Shown piece by piece: positions 1-8,600 of a stretch of 18,051 nt of DNA (position 1 is the stretch's first letter; each line of letters opens with the position of its first letter). The position numbers and the translations under genes were made by a program. The DNA lies in contig CABUGI010000034.1 of NCBI GenBank assembly GCA_902491055.1, positions 1-18,051 on the forward strand. The letters run 5' to 3'. Source of the DNA: an uncultured Collinsella sp. Its GTDB lineage: Bacteria; Actinomycetota; Coriobacteriia; Coriobacteriales; Coriobacteriaceae. The notes under the pieces are model-generated. The model was not told the origin of the DNA, did not search any database, and saw nothing but the letters and a program-made list of their open reading frames with translations.

Positions 1-324
1 GAGCGCATGCGCCGCCGGGCGCGCCTTGCCATGAGCGTTGGCGGCGAAAATCGTGTGGGGCGCATCGGTCCAGGCGCTATCCGCCGATACCACGGTATGG
101 GCGACCCCGTGCTGGAGGCGGCGCTTACCGATGCCGGGCTATCCGAGAAGTTTTGCTTTGCGACCATGATGGACCTCGCCTACGAAGTGCCCATTTGCAT
201 GGAAGAGGTCATGGACGAATACGCCGATCTGCCCGGCATGGCGGACCTGCGCGAGCATATGCTCGGCCCCGTCCGCGAAAACTGTCAGCGCACCCTCGAC
301 CTCATCAAGGCAGAAATGGACTAG
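1..324 (+). CDS. C-terminal part of an unrecognised protein (5' end outside window)
   Basis: The reading frame is open from the first base and ends at a TAG at 322-324, giving about 107 visible residues. The frame continues upstream of the first ATG (position 7), so the true start is probably outside the window. The visible part has no signal peptide or membrane segment. The end is acidic and looks helical (it contains EVPICMEEVMDEYADLPG and ends DLIKAEMD). I do not recognise a family and assign no function. It is the only plus-strand gene I support, and it converges on pepD; the hairpin at 356-396 separates the two. Competing frames here are shorter and have no better start. Confidence is moderate that the frame is coding. 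Confidence 0.6.
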   Translation, partial: ERMRRRARLAMSVGGENRVGRIGPGAIRRYHGMGDPVLEAALTDAGLSEKFCFATMMDLAYEVPICMEEVMDEYADLPGMADLREHMLGPVRENCQRTLDLIKAEMD

Positions 325-344
325 GTGGCCTTAATTTCGCAATT

Positions 345-396
345 ATCAAACAAAAGAGAGGGGACACCCGTCGCAAAAGCTCGGATGTCCCCTCTC
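345..396 (-). terminator. Rho-independent terminator of pepD
   Basis: A perfect 11-bp stem pairs 356-366 (GAGAGGGGACA) with 386-396 (TGTCCCCTCTC). The loop can pair further (CCG 368-370 with CGG 382-384). Read on the minus strand, the stem is followed by TTTTGTTTGATAATT, a T-rich tract. This fits termination of leftward pepD transcripts. The plus-strand side lacks a T run, so it is a weaker terminator for the gene ending at 324. Confidence 0.8.
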
Positions 397-414
397 GTAA
401 TGTCATTTGCAATC

Positions 415-445
415 CGCTAGCACGTGGCTCGAACTGCTGCTAGCG
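415..445 (-). other. Stem-loop just after the pepD stop codon
   Basis: CGCTAGCA (415-422) and TGCTAGCG (438-445) form a perfect 8-bp inverted repeat with a 15-nt loop. It lies 6 nt past the pepD stop codon and before the T-tract terminator at 345-396. It has no T run of its own. It may protect the 3' end of the transcript or help termination; the role is inference. Confidence 0.5.
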
Positions 446-451
446 CAACCT

Positions 452-1909
452 TTACGCAGCGAGGCGCTTGAGGACGTCGATGAGCAGCTCGTAGAAGCGC
501 TCGGCAGAAGCAAGCTCCATGCTCTCGTCCGGAGTGTGGACATCGGAGAGCGTCGGGCCCACGGCGATGGCGTCCAGGCCGTGCAGGGCCTCGGCAAACA
601 GGCCGCACTCAAGGCCGGCGTGAATGGACTCGATGCGCAGCTCGGAGCCAAAGAGCTCGCGATAGCTCTCGACAAAGACGTCGCGGACCGGCGAATGCTC
701 GGCATAGCTCCAGCCGGGATACTCGAACTCAAACTTGGCGTCGAAGCCCAGGACATCGGCGAGCGTCTGCAGGCGGTCCTTGAACTCGTTCTGCAGCGAG
801 GTGATCGAGGAGCGCGGGGACAGCATAATCTTGACCTGGTCGTCAGAGGTGGCAACCACACCGATGTTGGAGGAAACCTCGACGGAGCCGTCGGTGGCGA
901 CGTTGCGGCGAATCACGCCGTTAGGGGCAAGACGCAGGGCGCGGATGAGGGCAAGCGCGGACTTCTGGTCCATAGCCTCGACCTCAGCGTTATCGGCAAT
1001 CTCGACGGTGCAGGTAAAGCCGGGGTCGAAGACCTCGAGCTCGGCAGTGACGTCGGCGATGATGCCCTTTGCGATCTGGGCCGCGGCCTCGGCGGCAGCG
1101 TGATCAGCGTAGACCAGCTCGGCCTTGCACTCACGGTTGATGGCGTTGTCCTTGGTGCCGCCGTTAAAGCTAACGATGGCGGGCTCGCCGGCAACCATCA
1201 GGCGGTCGATGATGCGGGCCATGATGAGGTTGCCGTTGCCGCGCTCCAGGTGGATATCGCTGCCGGAGTGACCACCCAGCAGGCCGGAGATGTCGAGCGT
1301 GAGGGTGCTACCGGTCTTATGCTCGCGCACGATCGGGCAGGTGTAGGTAACGACGACGCCGCCGGCGCAACTGACGGTGGCAACGCCCTCTTCCTCGGAG
1401 TCAAGGTTAATCATGGTGCGGGCGCTAATCTGGGACTTGTCGAGCGTCTCGGCGCCAACCAGGCCAGTCTCCTCGTCGGTGGTGAATACGCACTCGAGGG
1501 CGGGGTGAACGATCGAATCGTCATCGAGAACAGTGAGCATCAGAGCGACGGCAATACCGTTGTCGGCGCCCAGAGTGGTACCGTTAGCGGTGAGGACGCC
1601 GTCCTTGACGACCAGGTCGATACCATCAGTCGTAAAGTCGTGCTCAACGGAGCCCAGCTTGTCGCACACCATGTCGATGTGGCCCTGCAGCATCACGGTC
1701 GGGGCATTCTCGGCGCCGGCAGATGCGGGCTTGCGAATGATGACGTTGTAGACCTCGTCCTGATACACATCGAGACCGCGCTCCTTGGCAAACGCGACCA
1801 GGAAATCGCTGATGCCCTTCTCGTTGCCAGACCCACGGGGGATCGCGCTGACCTCCTCAAAGAAATGGAACAGCTGGGCGGGCTCGTAGCCGGTAATCTT
1901 GTAGTCCAT
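452..1909 (-). CDS. pepD: Aminoacyl-histidine (Xaa-His) dipeptidase, peptidase family M20C
   Basis: The product is a 485-residue cytoplasmic di-zinc dipeptidase that cleaves Xaa-His and other dipeptides, as known for PepD/M20C enzymes; the length is typical. Visible metal and catalytic signatures are GHIDM (His77, Asp79), GADNG (bridging Asp116) and DEETGLVGA (catalytic Glu146 and Glu147). The C-terminal part contains SIHAGLECG, the conserved region that supplies the last metal-binding His. The start is the ATG at 1907-1909 because AAGGAGG lies just upstream (1914-1920); the frame could extend to 2014, but those 35 extra residues do not resemble the family. The gene appears monocistronic: a clpC terminator lies upstream and its own terminator downstream. 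Substrate range in this organism is inferred from the family. Confidence 0.95.
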   Translation of the reverse strand: MDYKITGYEPAQLFHFFEEVSAIPRGSGNEKGISDFLVAFAKERGLDVYQDEVYNVIIRKPASAGAENAPTVMLQGHIDMVCDKLGSVEHDFTTDGIDLVVKDGVLTANGTTLGADNGIAVALMLTVLDDDSIVHPALECVFTTDEETGLVGAETLDKSQISARTMINLDSEEEGVATVSCAGGVVVTYTCPIVREHKTGSTLTLDISGLLGGHSGSDIHLERGNGNLIMARIIDRLMVAGEPAIVSFNGGTKDNAINRECKAELVYADHAAAEAAAQIAKGIIADVTAELEVFDPGFTCTVEIADNAEVEAMDQKSALALIRALRLAPNGVIRRNVATDGSVEVSSNIGVVATSDDQVKIMLSPRSSITSLQNEFKDRLQTLADVLGFDAKFEFEYPGWSYAEHSPVRDVFVESYRELFGSELRIESIHAGLECGLFAEALHGLDAIAVGPTLSDVHTPDESMELASAERFYELLIDVLKRLAA

Positions 1910-2066
1910 GGTGCCTCCTTGGCGCAACTGGTTAGACAGTAAGACATGCGACTTGTATATTCCCAGACTTTGCGTGCATAAACCAGTCGAAAACGCCGAG
2001 CGCCCTCGCATCATCGGCTAACGGTGGACCGTATAGCGCAACGGTCACAACTTCCGCAGCTCTACA

Positions 2067-2098
2067 AATCGAGGCGCCCTTTCCGGAGCGCCTCGATT
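2067..2098 (-). terminator. Terminator-like hairpin after clpC
   Basis: AATCGAGGCGC (2067-2077) and GCGCCTCGATT (2088-2098) make a perfect 11-bp stem with a 10-nt loop, 25 nt past the clpC stop. The T tract that follows on the minus strand is poor (TTGTAGAG), so termination may be incomplete. It also marks the boundary of the pepD upstream region. Confidence 0.6.
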
Positions 2099-2123
2099 GC
2101 GCGTATCAAATTGTCGCCACGCC

Positions 2124-4766
2124 CTACAGCGCGCCGGAACCGGCTTGCATCATGCCGCCGGGGCCCGAGGTCACGCCGCCGCTCACGGGCGAGGCGTTGC
2201 CGGCGTGCGGTGCCGCCGGGACGGTATCGCCACCGAGTGTGCCCGCCGGACGCGGTGCCGGGATCTCGCCCGTGCCGTGGCTAAAGACAAACTTGCCATC
2301 GGCCACGTCGCACAGGACGGTATCGCCCTCGCCCCACTCGCCGGCCAGAAGCTCCTCGGACAGCGGGTCCTCGATGAGCTTTTGAATGGCGCGGCGCAGC
2401 GGACGCGCACCGTTGGTGAGGTCGGTGCCCTCGGCCACGATCTTGTCATAGGCCGCATCGGTGAGCTTGATGTTCATGCCGTTGGCAATCAGGCGCTGAC
2501 GCAGGTCGTCCACCAGCAGGTGCGCGATCTTGGTCAGGTTCTCGCCCGAGAGCTTCTGGAACACCACAATGTCGTCGATACGGTTGAGCAGCTCGGGGCG
2601 GAACAGGCGCTTGAGCTCGCCCATCGCACGGCCCTTGATCTCACTCGAGGTGAGGCCCTGCTCGCCGGTGGTGCCAAAGCCAACGCTCGCATCCTGCGCG
2701 ATCTCGCGGGCGCCCACGTTGGACGTCATGATGATCACGGTATTGCGGAAGTCGACCGTCTTGCCCTGGCTATCAGTCAGGCGACCCTCCTCCAGCACCT
2801 GCAACAAAATGTTGAAGATGTCGGGGTGCGCCTTCTCGATCTCGTCGAACAGCACGACCGAGTACGGGTGACGACGAACGGCCTTGGTGAGCTGGCCGCC
2901 CTCGTCGTGACCGACGTAACCCGGAGGGCTACCGATGAGCTTGGAGACCTCGAACTCGCTACCGAACTCGGACATGTCGAAGCTGATGAGTGCATCCTTG
3001 CTGCCAAAGAGGTACTCGGCGAGCGTCTTAGCGAGCTCGGTCTTGCCCGTGCCGGTGGGACCCAGGAAGATAAAGCTGCCGCCGGGGCGACGCGGGTCCT
3101 TGAGCGGCGAACGGCTGCGGCGCACGGCCTTGGCAACTGCCTCGACAGCCTCATCCTGACCGATGATGCGCGTCTTGAGCACGCTTTCGGCTTGCAGCAG
3201 GCGACGGCTCTCGCTCTCGGTAAGCGAGGACACCGGCACGCCCGAAGTCACGGACACGATATCGGCGATCTGACTCACATCGATGGTGAGCGGGCTGGCG
3301 TCGAGCTCGGCGGTCCAGGCGGCCTTGGCCTCGGCGAGTTCAATCTCGGCGGCCTTCTGCTGCTCGGTGATATCGGCGGCCTTGTTCATGTCGTCGCTCT
3401 CGGTGGCCTCCTGCGCGGCGGCCTTAAGCTCCTCCACGCGATGCTCGGCCTCACGCACCGGCTCGGGCGCGCGATTCGCGGCGATGCGAGCGCGGGCACC
3501 GGCCTCGTCGATGAGGTCGATGGCCTTATCGGGCAGGAAGCGATCCTGGATGTAGCGGTTGGAAAGGTTCGCGGCAGCCTCGATAGCGCCCTGCGTGTAG
3601 CGCACATGGTGGTGCTCCTCGTAGCGCGGCTTGAGCGCGGTCAGGATCTTGACCGTGTCCTCGACGCTCGGCTCCTCGACATCGATGGTCTGGAAACGAC
3701 GCTCAAAGGCCGGGTCCTTGGTGAGGTACTTGCGGAATTCCTCGGCCGTGGTGGCACCGATAATCTGAAAGGCACCGCGCGCGAGCACGGGTTTGAGCAT
3801 GGAGCTCGCGTCGATGGAGCCCTCGGCAGAACCGGCACCGATGATGGTGTGCATCTCGTCGATAAACAGGATGACGTCGTCGGCTTCGGTGGCCTCCTGG
3901 ATCACGTTCTTGAGGCGCTCCTCAAACTCGCCGCGATACTTGGCACCCGCCACGAGGCCCGGCAGGTCGAGCGTCCAGATATTCTGGTTCATGAGGTTCT
4001 CGGGCACGTTGCCGGCTGCAATCTGCTGAGCCAGGCCCTCGACGATGGCCGTCTTGCCCACGCCGGGGTCGCCCAGAATGAGCGGGTTGTTCTTGGTGCG
4101 GCGCGAAAGAATTTCCATCATACGCTGGACTTCCTTTTCGCGACCAATTACAGGGTCGAGCTCGCCGTCGCGCGCCTTCTGCGTGAGGTTGGTCGCGAAC
4201 TGCTTAAGCGTATCGGTGCCACTCCCCTTTTGCTGAGAGGCATCCGAGCCGCTAAAGAACGGCAGGCCCGCACCGGGACGACCAGCGCCGGCGCCGGCGA
4301 GCGGACGCTTCTTGTCCTGGTCCTTGGCAGTGAGTTTCTCGATAGCCTTTTTGATGGAAGCGGACGACACACCCAGGCGCATGAGGATGTCCATGGCCAT
4401 GCCGTTGCCCTCTTCGACGATGCCGATCAGCAAGTGCTCGGTCGACACGTAGGTCTGGTTGTTCTCACGCGCCACGCGGAAGGAGCGCTCCATCACGCTA
4501 ATGACGAGCGGCGTAAAGGCGAGCTTGGCCGCCTCGGTCTCCTCACTGGGCTCGGGAACCGTGGTCTGAACCTCTTTGAGAGTATCCATGATGTCATCGT
4601 AGGAGATGTCGAGCGAACGCAATGCCTCGGCGGCAATGCCCTCGTCCTCCTTGGCAAGCGCGAGCAGCAGGTGCTCGGTGCCCACCTTATTTGAATGAAG
4701 ATCGAGCGCCTCCTGTTTGGCCATCGACATGACCTTGCGCGCTCGATCGGTAAATCTATCTAACAT
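2124..4766 (-). CDS. clpC: ATP-dependent Clp protease ATP-binding subunit ClpC (Hsp100 AAA+ unfoldase)
   Basis: The product is an 880-residue class I Clp ATPase that unfolds proteins and feeds them to ClpP in the cytoplasm. The N domain with its two Clp repeats covers roughly 1-145. D1 holds Walker A GDPGVGKT (232-239), pore loop KYRG (276-279) and Walker B VILFIDE (298-304). A ClpB/ClpC-type middle segment (about 435-485, rich in Ala and Glu, likely coiled coil) follows. D2 holds Walker A GPTGTGKT (569-576), pore loop GYVG (616-619), Walker B VVLFDE (637-642) and an arginine-finger region RPELLNRID (723-731). The last 45 residues are rich in Gly, Pro and Ala and look disordered. The ATG at 4764-4766 is chosen because AAGGAA lies 7-8 nt upstream and MLDRFTDRAR is the usual N-terminus. 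I saw no CtsR-type heptad repeat; no mcsA, mcsB or ctsR is adjacent. Confidence 0.97.
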   Translation of the reverse strand: MLDRFTDRARKVMSMAKQEALDLHSNKVGTEHLLLALAKEDEGIAAEALRSLDISYDDIMDTLKEVQTTVPEPSEETEAAKLAFTPLVISVMERSFRVARENNQTYVSTEHLLIGIVEEGNGMAMDILMRLGVSSASIKKAIEKLTAKDQDKKRPLAGAGAGRPGAGLPFFSGSDASQQKGSGTDTLKQFATNLTQKARDGELDPVIGREKEVQRMMEILSRRTKNNPLILGDPGVGKTAIVEGLAQQIAAGNVPENLMNQNIWTLDLPGLVAGAKYRGEFEERLKNVIQEATEADDVILFIDEMHTIIGAGSAEGSIDASSMLKPVLARGAFQIIGATTAEEFRKYLTKDPAFERRFQTIDVEEPSVEDTVKILTALKPRYEEHHHVRYTQGAIEAAANLSNRYIQDRFLPDKAIDLIDEAGARARIAANRAPEPVREAEHRVEELKAAAQEATESDDMNKAADITEQQKAAEIELAEAKAAWTAELDASPLTIDVSQIADIVSVTSGVPVSSLTESESRRLLQAESVLKTRIIGQDEAVEAVAKAVRRSRSPLKDPRRPGGSFIFLGPTGTGKTELAKTLAEYLFGSKDALISFDMSEFGSEFEVSKLIGSPPGYVGHDEGGQLTKAVRRHPYSVVLFDEIEKAHPDIFNILLQVLEEGRLTDSQGKTVDFRNTVIIMTSNVGAREIAQDASVGFGTTGEQGLTSSEIKGRAMGELKRLFRPELLNRIDDIVVFQKLSGENLTKIAHLLVDDLRQRLIANGMNIKLTDAAYDKIVAEGTDLTNGARPLRRAIQKLIEDPLSEELLAGEWGEGDTVLCDVADGKFVFSHGTGEIPAPRPAGTLGGDTVPAAPHAGNASPVSGGVTSGPGGMMQAGSGAL

Positions 4767-4797
4767 GCTCGTTTCCTTACATGAGTTCATCGAAATC

Positions 4798-4825
4798 AAA
4801 ACGCCCGCCCGTCGGCGGCGCTTTT
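4798..4825 (-). promoter_or_regulatory. Terminator-like hairpin in the clpC leader (candidate attenuator)
   Basis: On the minus strand AAAAGCGCCGCC pairs with GGCGGGCGTTTT around a 4-nt loop, with single-base bulges in each arm. The stem is GC-rich and runs into TTTTGATTT. It ends only about 31 nt before the clpC start codon, leaving no room for a promoter after it, so clpC transcripts must pass through. Attenuation or simple readthrough are both possible; the role is inference. Confidence 0.4.
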
Positions 4826-4891
4826 GTCTCTTTACCCACAGGTTGTCTATGTTAACAGCTGAAGGAATATCTATAAACCCGGCTCACATGA

Positions 4892-4933
4892 ATGCAGGTC
4901 ATGACCGCATCGCGGGACTCACCGCGCGATGCG
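4892..4933. promoter_or_regulatory. Two inverted repeats between tetR and clpC
   Basis: GGTCATGACC (4897-4906) is a perfect 10-bp palindrome with near-symmetric ATGC(A)/GCAT flanks (4892-4910). Overlapping it is a second repeat: CGCATCGCG (4906-4914) pairs with CGCGATGCG (4925-4933) over a 10-nt loop. Neither is followed by a T run. The first resembles a protein-binding site upstream of clpC; the second could be a 3' hairpin of the tetR transcript. The rest of 4826-4958 holds no gene that I can support. Confidence 0.4.
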
Positions 4934-4958
4934 CGACAGGCGCCCCGCAAGAGAAACC

Positions 4959-5657
4959 CTAGGCGTCTTTCACCACGTCGGGACTCGTCGCACGCGATGC
5001 GCGATAGGCATCGGCCTCCTTGGAGACGCGTTCGAGCAGCTCGGATGTATCGACGCCCTCGACTTGCGCGACCGTTTCCACCGTCTGCATGGCGACCGCC
5101 CTCAGGTACGCGCACGCGCTGTCCCCCAGCTGCTCGAGGTCTATCTCCTCGCCGCCCTCCCGGGCAAAGCCGACCGCCATCACAAAGTCCATGATGCCCG
5201 AGACCAGAAAGCCCACCGCAAAGCTCGAATCTGCCTTGAGCTCTTCTCCGTCGGGGTGGACGATCTCTCTCACGCGGTCGATGATGATCGCATGGATGCC
5301 CTGCACGACCTGCTCGGCGGCACCCGCCCTCATGGTGATGACGATGCGCCGCAGCAGGCAGCGGACGTCGCGCCGGTCGAACGCCGAAAGGTCGCCCTCG
5401 CTCGAAAAATGCCAGAGGGCATCGGTGATGAGCTCGTTATCCTGCAGCAGCTGGGCTATGGCGATGGCGACGAGTTCATCGAAATCGTGATAATAGTAGT
5501 AAAACGTTCCGCGATTGCACTGGGCGGCGCGGGTCACCTCGCCAACCGACAGCTCGAAGATGCTGTTGTTCTCGATGAGCTCCCAAAACGCCTCGATGAT
5601 ACGGGTGCGTGCATCGGGCGCATCGGCGTCCTTACGCGGTCTCGCCATGCGCCTCAC
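4959..5657 (-). CDS. TetR/AcrR-family transcriptional regulator
   Basis: The product is a 232-residue one-component regulator. The TetR N-terminal DNA-binding domain spans about 15-62, with the helix-turn-helix around 36-58 (LSVGEVTRAAQCNRGTFYYY, then HDFDELV). The C-terminal two-thirds is the helical ligand and dimer domain, too divergent to name a ligand. The frame starts at a GTG (5655-5657) with AGGGG 4 nt upstream; the alternative is the ATG at 5646-5648 (MARPRK). With the GTG start, the gene overlaps the end of the giant activase gene by 26 bp, so the two are co-transcribed and probably translationally coupled. It most likely controls the activase, through the palindrome at 10121-10141, and thereby itself; that link is inference. 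Confidence 0.9.
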   Translation of the reverse strand: MRRMARPRKDADAPDARTRIIEAFWELIENNSIFELSVGEVTRAAQCNRGTFYYYYHDFDELVAIAIAQLLQDNELITDALWHFSSEGDLSAFDRRDVRCLLRRIVITMRAGAAEQVVQGIHAIIIDRVREIVHPDGEELKADSSFAVGFLVSGIMDFVMAVGFAREGGEEIDLEQLGDSACAYLRAVAMQTVETVAQVEGVDTSELLERVSKEADAYRASRATSPDVVKDA

Positions 5658-8600
5658 CGCACCCCTGCGCCTTGGCGTTCATGATGAGCATCTGAAGACG
5701 GTTCTCCACGTTGGCGAAGCTCACGTCGGGATCGTAGTCGAGCGGCAGGAACTGCGCCGTGGGATACTGCTCCTTGAGCGCATGGATGAGCCCGCGCCCC
5801 ACGACATGGTTGGGCAGACACCCGAACGGCTGCAGGATCACGAAGTTGCGGCAGCCGCGCTTGGCGTGCTCGAGGATCTCCGCCGGAATCAGCACGCCCT
5901 CGCCCGCATCGAACGTATGGTGCAGGATCTTATCGCTCGCGCGCACGAGCTCGGGCATGCGCGTCGGCGGCTCGTAGAGCGGGCTCGCCGCGCCCAGGCG
6001 GTCGCAACGGTCGTGCGCGAGCTCGAACAGGTTGTCCGCCGTGGCGTACCAGGCCTTTTCGGGCAGCGACAGGTCGACGTGGAACTCGCGCGACTGCGCA
6101 TGCTTGTAGAAATAGGTCTTGCGGATCACGTCGGTCATGCGCGCCTCGATGACCTCGAGCCCGTTGTCCTCGAGGTAGCGCTCGATCTCGTGGTTGGCAC
6201 CGAGATGGAAATTGAGCAGGTACTCGCCCACGATGAGAACGGTCGGATGCGGGTTCGAGCGGTCGTACGGAACGGCGTCCATGATCGCAAGCGCGCGTTT
6301 GAAGCCCGTCGCCTGGCCTCTCAGCCCGGAGCGCTCCATGCCCTCGATAACCTCATCGAGCGCGCGGTCGAACGCAGCGTCCGCCGCGCCCTTCTCGAGC
6401 TCGTAGGGACGGATGCGCCTAAGCATGGCCTCGAGGGCATCGATCATGGGAAGACCGTAGGCGATCTGGATGCTCGGGCCAAGGCCGAGCTTGAAGCCCG
6501 GATGCGCATTGTGGGCATCGACGTCGTCGTTGGTGAGCACCGGGACATAGTCGTATCCCGCGTCGTCGAGCGCGCGGCGCAGCAGGGGCATGTAGTGCGT
6601 CAGGCGACAGTCGCCGATATACTTGCCAGTCACCACGGCGACGTCGTGCGGGTCGTACTTACCGCTCTCGAGTGCCGCGAGCGCCTCGCCGATCACGATT
6701 TGCGCGGGGAAGCAGATGTCGTTGTGCACATAGCGTTTGCCCAGGCGGATGGCATCCTCGCGCCCGATATCAAGGGCCTCGGCGCGCACGCCCTGATTGC
6801 GCATCGCCGCGGTCATGAGCCTGCAGAACGCATGGGAGGTGTTGGGGACCAGCGCGATCTTGTCGTGCCGGTCGCGCTTGGTGTACTTGACCTTATACGG
6901 GTCGTCGAGCGGATGGACCGCGTGCACCCGGGCGCCCTCGGCACGCTCCTCCGCGCGACGACGGTTGACCGACTCGATAAACGAACGCACGCGAATGCCC
7001 ATGGGACCGGCGACGTCGCTCTCATCGAGCTTGATCATCATCGGAACCTTGGAGCCCATCTCGCCCATCATGCGCGCGATCTCGTCGGTGAGATACGCAT
7101 CGTGGCCGCAGCCGAAGCTGCCCATCTGCACGAGCTCGAGCTCGGGCGTCGATGCGACGATGACCGCGCACGACAGCATGCGCGCATGGTAGTTGTTCAC
7201 GATGTCGATGCGGCTGTTGGAAAGATCGACGTTGCAGACCCCCGGCACCGCATCGGGCGTCAGCACGGGGATGCCGCGCTCAGAGAAGAGCTTGGGCAGC
7301 CCGTGGTTGACCAGCGGGTCGTTGTGGTACGGGCGCGAAGCGATCACCACCGCGTAGCCGCCGTCCTCGTGCACGTTCTCGAGCACCTGCCTGCCGCGCA
7401 GCTGCAGCTGGTTCCCAAACGTCTCCTGCGCGCGGTCCGCCTGCTCGGTCGCCTTGGCAACCAGGTCGGCATCGATATCGAAGGTCTCCTTGCACCACGC
7501 CTTGAGCTGGCGGTTTCGGTCGCCCTCGTCGTACCAGTGGAACAGCGGCGTATCGAACGGAACGCCGAAACGCTCCTCCGGGTTATCGGAATTGCGCATC
7601 ACGTAGGGGTATCCCTTTACGACGGCGCACATCCACTCGCTGGTAGAGGCGGTGTTTTCGGTGGGCACCGTCGTGATGATGGGCATGAAGATGCGGTCGA
7701 CGCCGGCGTCGACGAGATTGCGGATGTGCCCGTGGACGAGCTTGGCCGGGAAGCACACGGTGTCGGATGTGACGTGCGCCAGACCGCGCTCGTACATCGC
7801 CTTGGTGCTGCGTCCCGAGACGCGCACCTTAAAGCCGAGCGTGCTGAAGAACGTCGACCAGAACGGCATGGTGTCCCAGAACTCGAGCACACGGGGAATG
7901 CCGATCGTGACATCGCGCCCCCCGCTGACGGGAACCGTGGGGTACGACTCGAACAGCAGCTTCTCGCGGTCGACAAAGAGATTGGGGGCAGCCGCGGTCC
8001 GGTCGCGCCCCGTGCCGGGTGCCTGTGCCTCGCAAGCACCCTGCGGACGCAGCTCCTCCGCCGCGGGAACCTCGCGCACGAGCTCATCCCATGAGATGGC
8101 GCCGCCGCGCGGGCAGCGATTGCCCGTGACGTAAAGCGAGCCGTCGCCAAATGCCACGACCGCGCGCTGGCAGCGGTTGTTGCACCGACGGCAGGTAACG
8201 CCGCCGAACTCGCGATGCTCGAAGCGCTCCACGGCATCGAGCCCGATAAACGACGTGCCGGCGTCGCCCTTGCGGCATTCCTCGTGCGCGAGCAGGGCGA
8301 TACCGATAGCGCCCATCAGCCCCGGGTGGGGCGCACGCGTGACGGGTTTGCCCAGATACTGCTCGAATGCGCGCAGCACCGCGTCGTTTCGGAACGTGCC
8401 GCCCTGGACGACGACTTTGTCGCCCAGACGGTTGAGATTTGAAACGCGAATGACCTTGGTGAACACGTTCTCGATAATCGAACGGCAGAGACCGGCCATG
8501 ATGTCGCCCGGACCCTTACCGCGCCGCTGCTCGGAAACGACGCTGCTGTTCATGAACACCGTGCAGCGGCTGCCGAGAACGGCGGGGGCTTTGGACGAAA

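Noticed and set aside
415..425. 11-base match CGCTAGCACGT also at 10213-10223
   Set aside because: Many 11-base matches are expected by chance in 18 kb of biased sequence; the surroundings do not match.
1910..2066. pepD promoter
   Set aside because: A TATACA-like sequence occurs on the minus strand near 1955-1960, but no acceptable -35 box is spaced correctly, so I do not call it.
2097..4694. Long plus-strand open frame (865 codons) opposite clpC
   Set aside because: It is an antisense shadow of a GC-rich gene; clpC on the other strand has all motifs. The same holds for long antisense frames opposite pepD, the activase and lysS.
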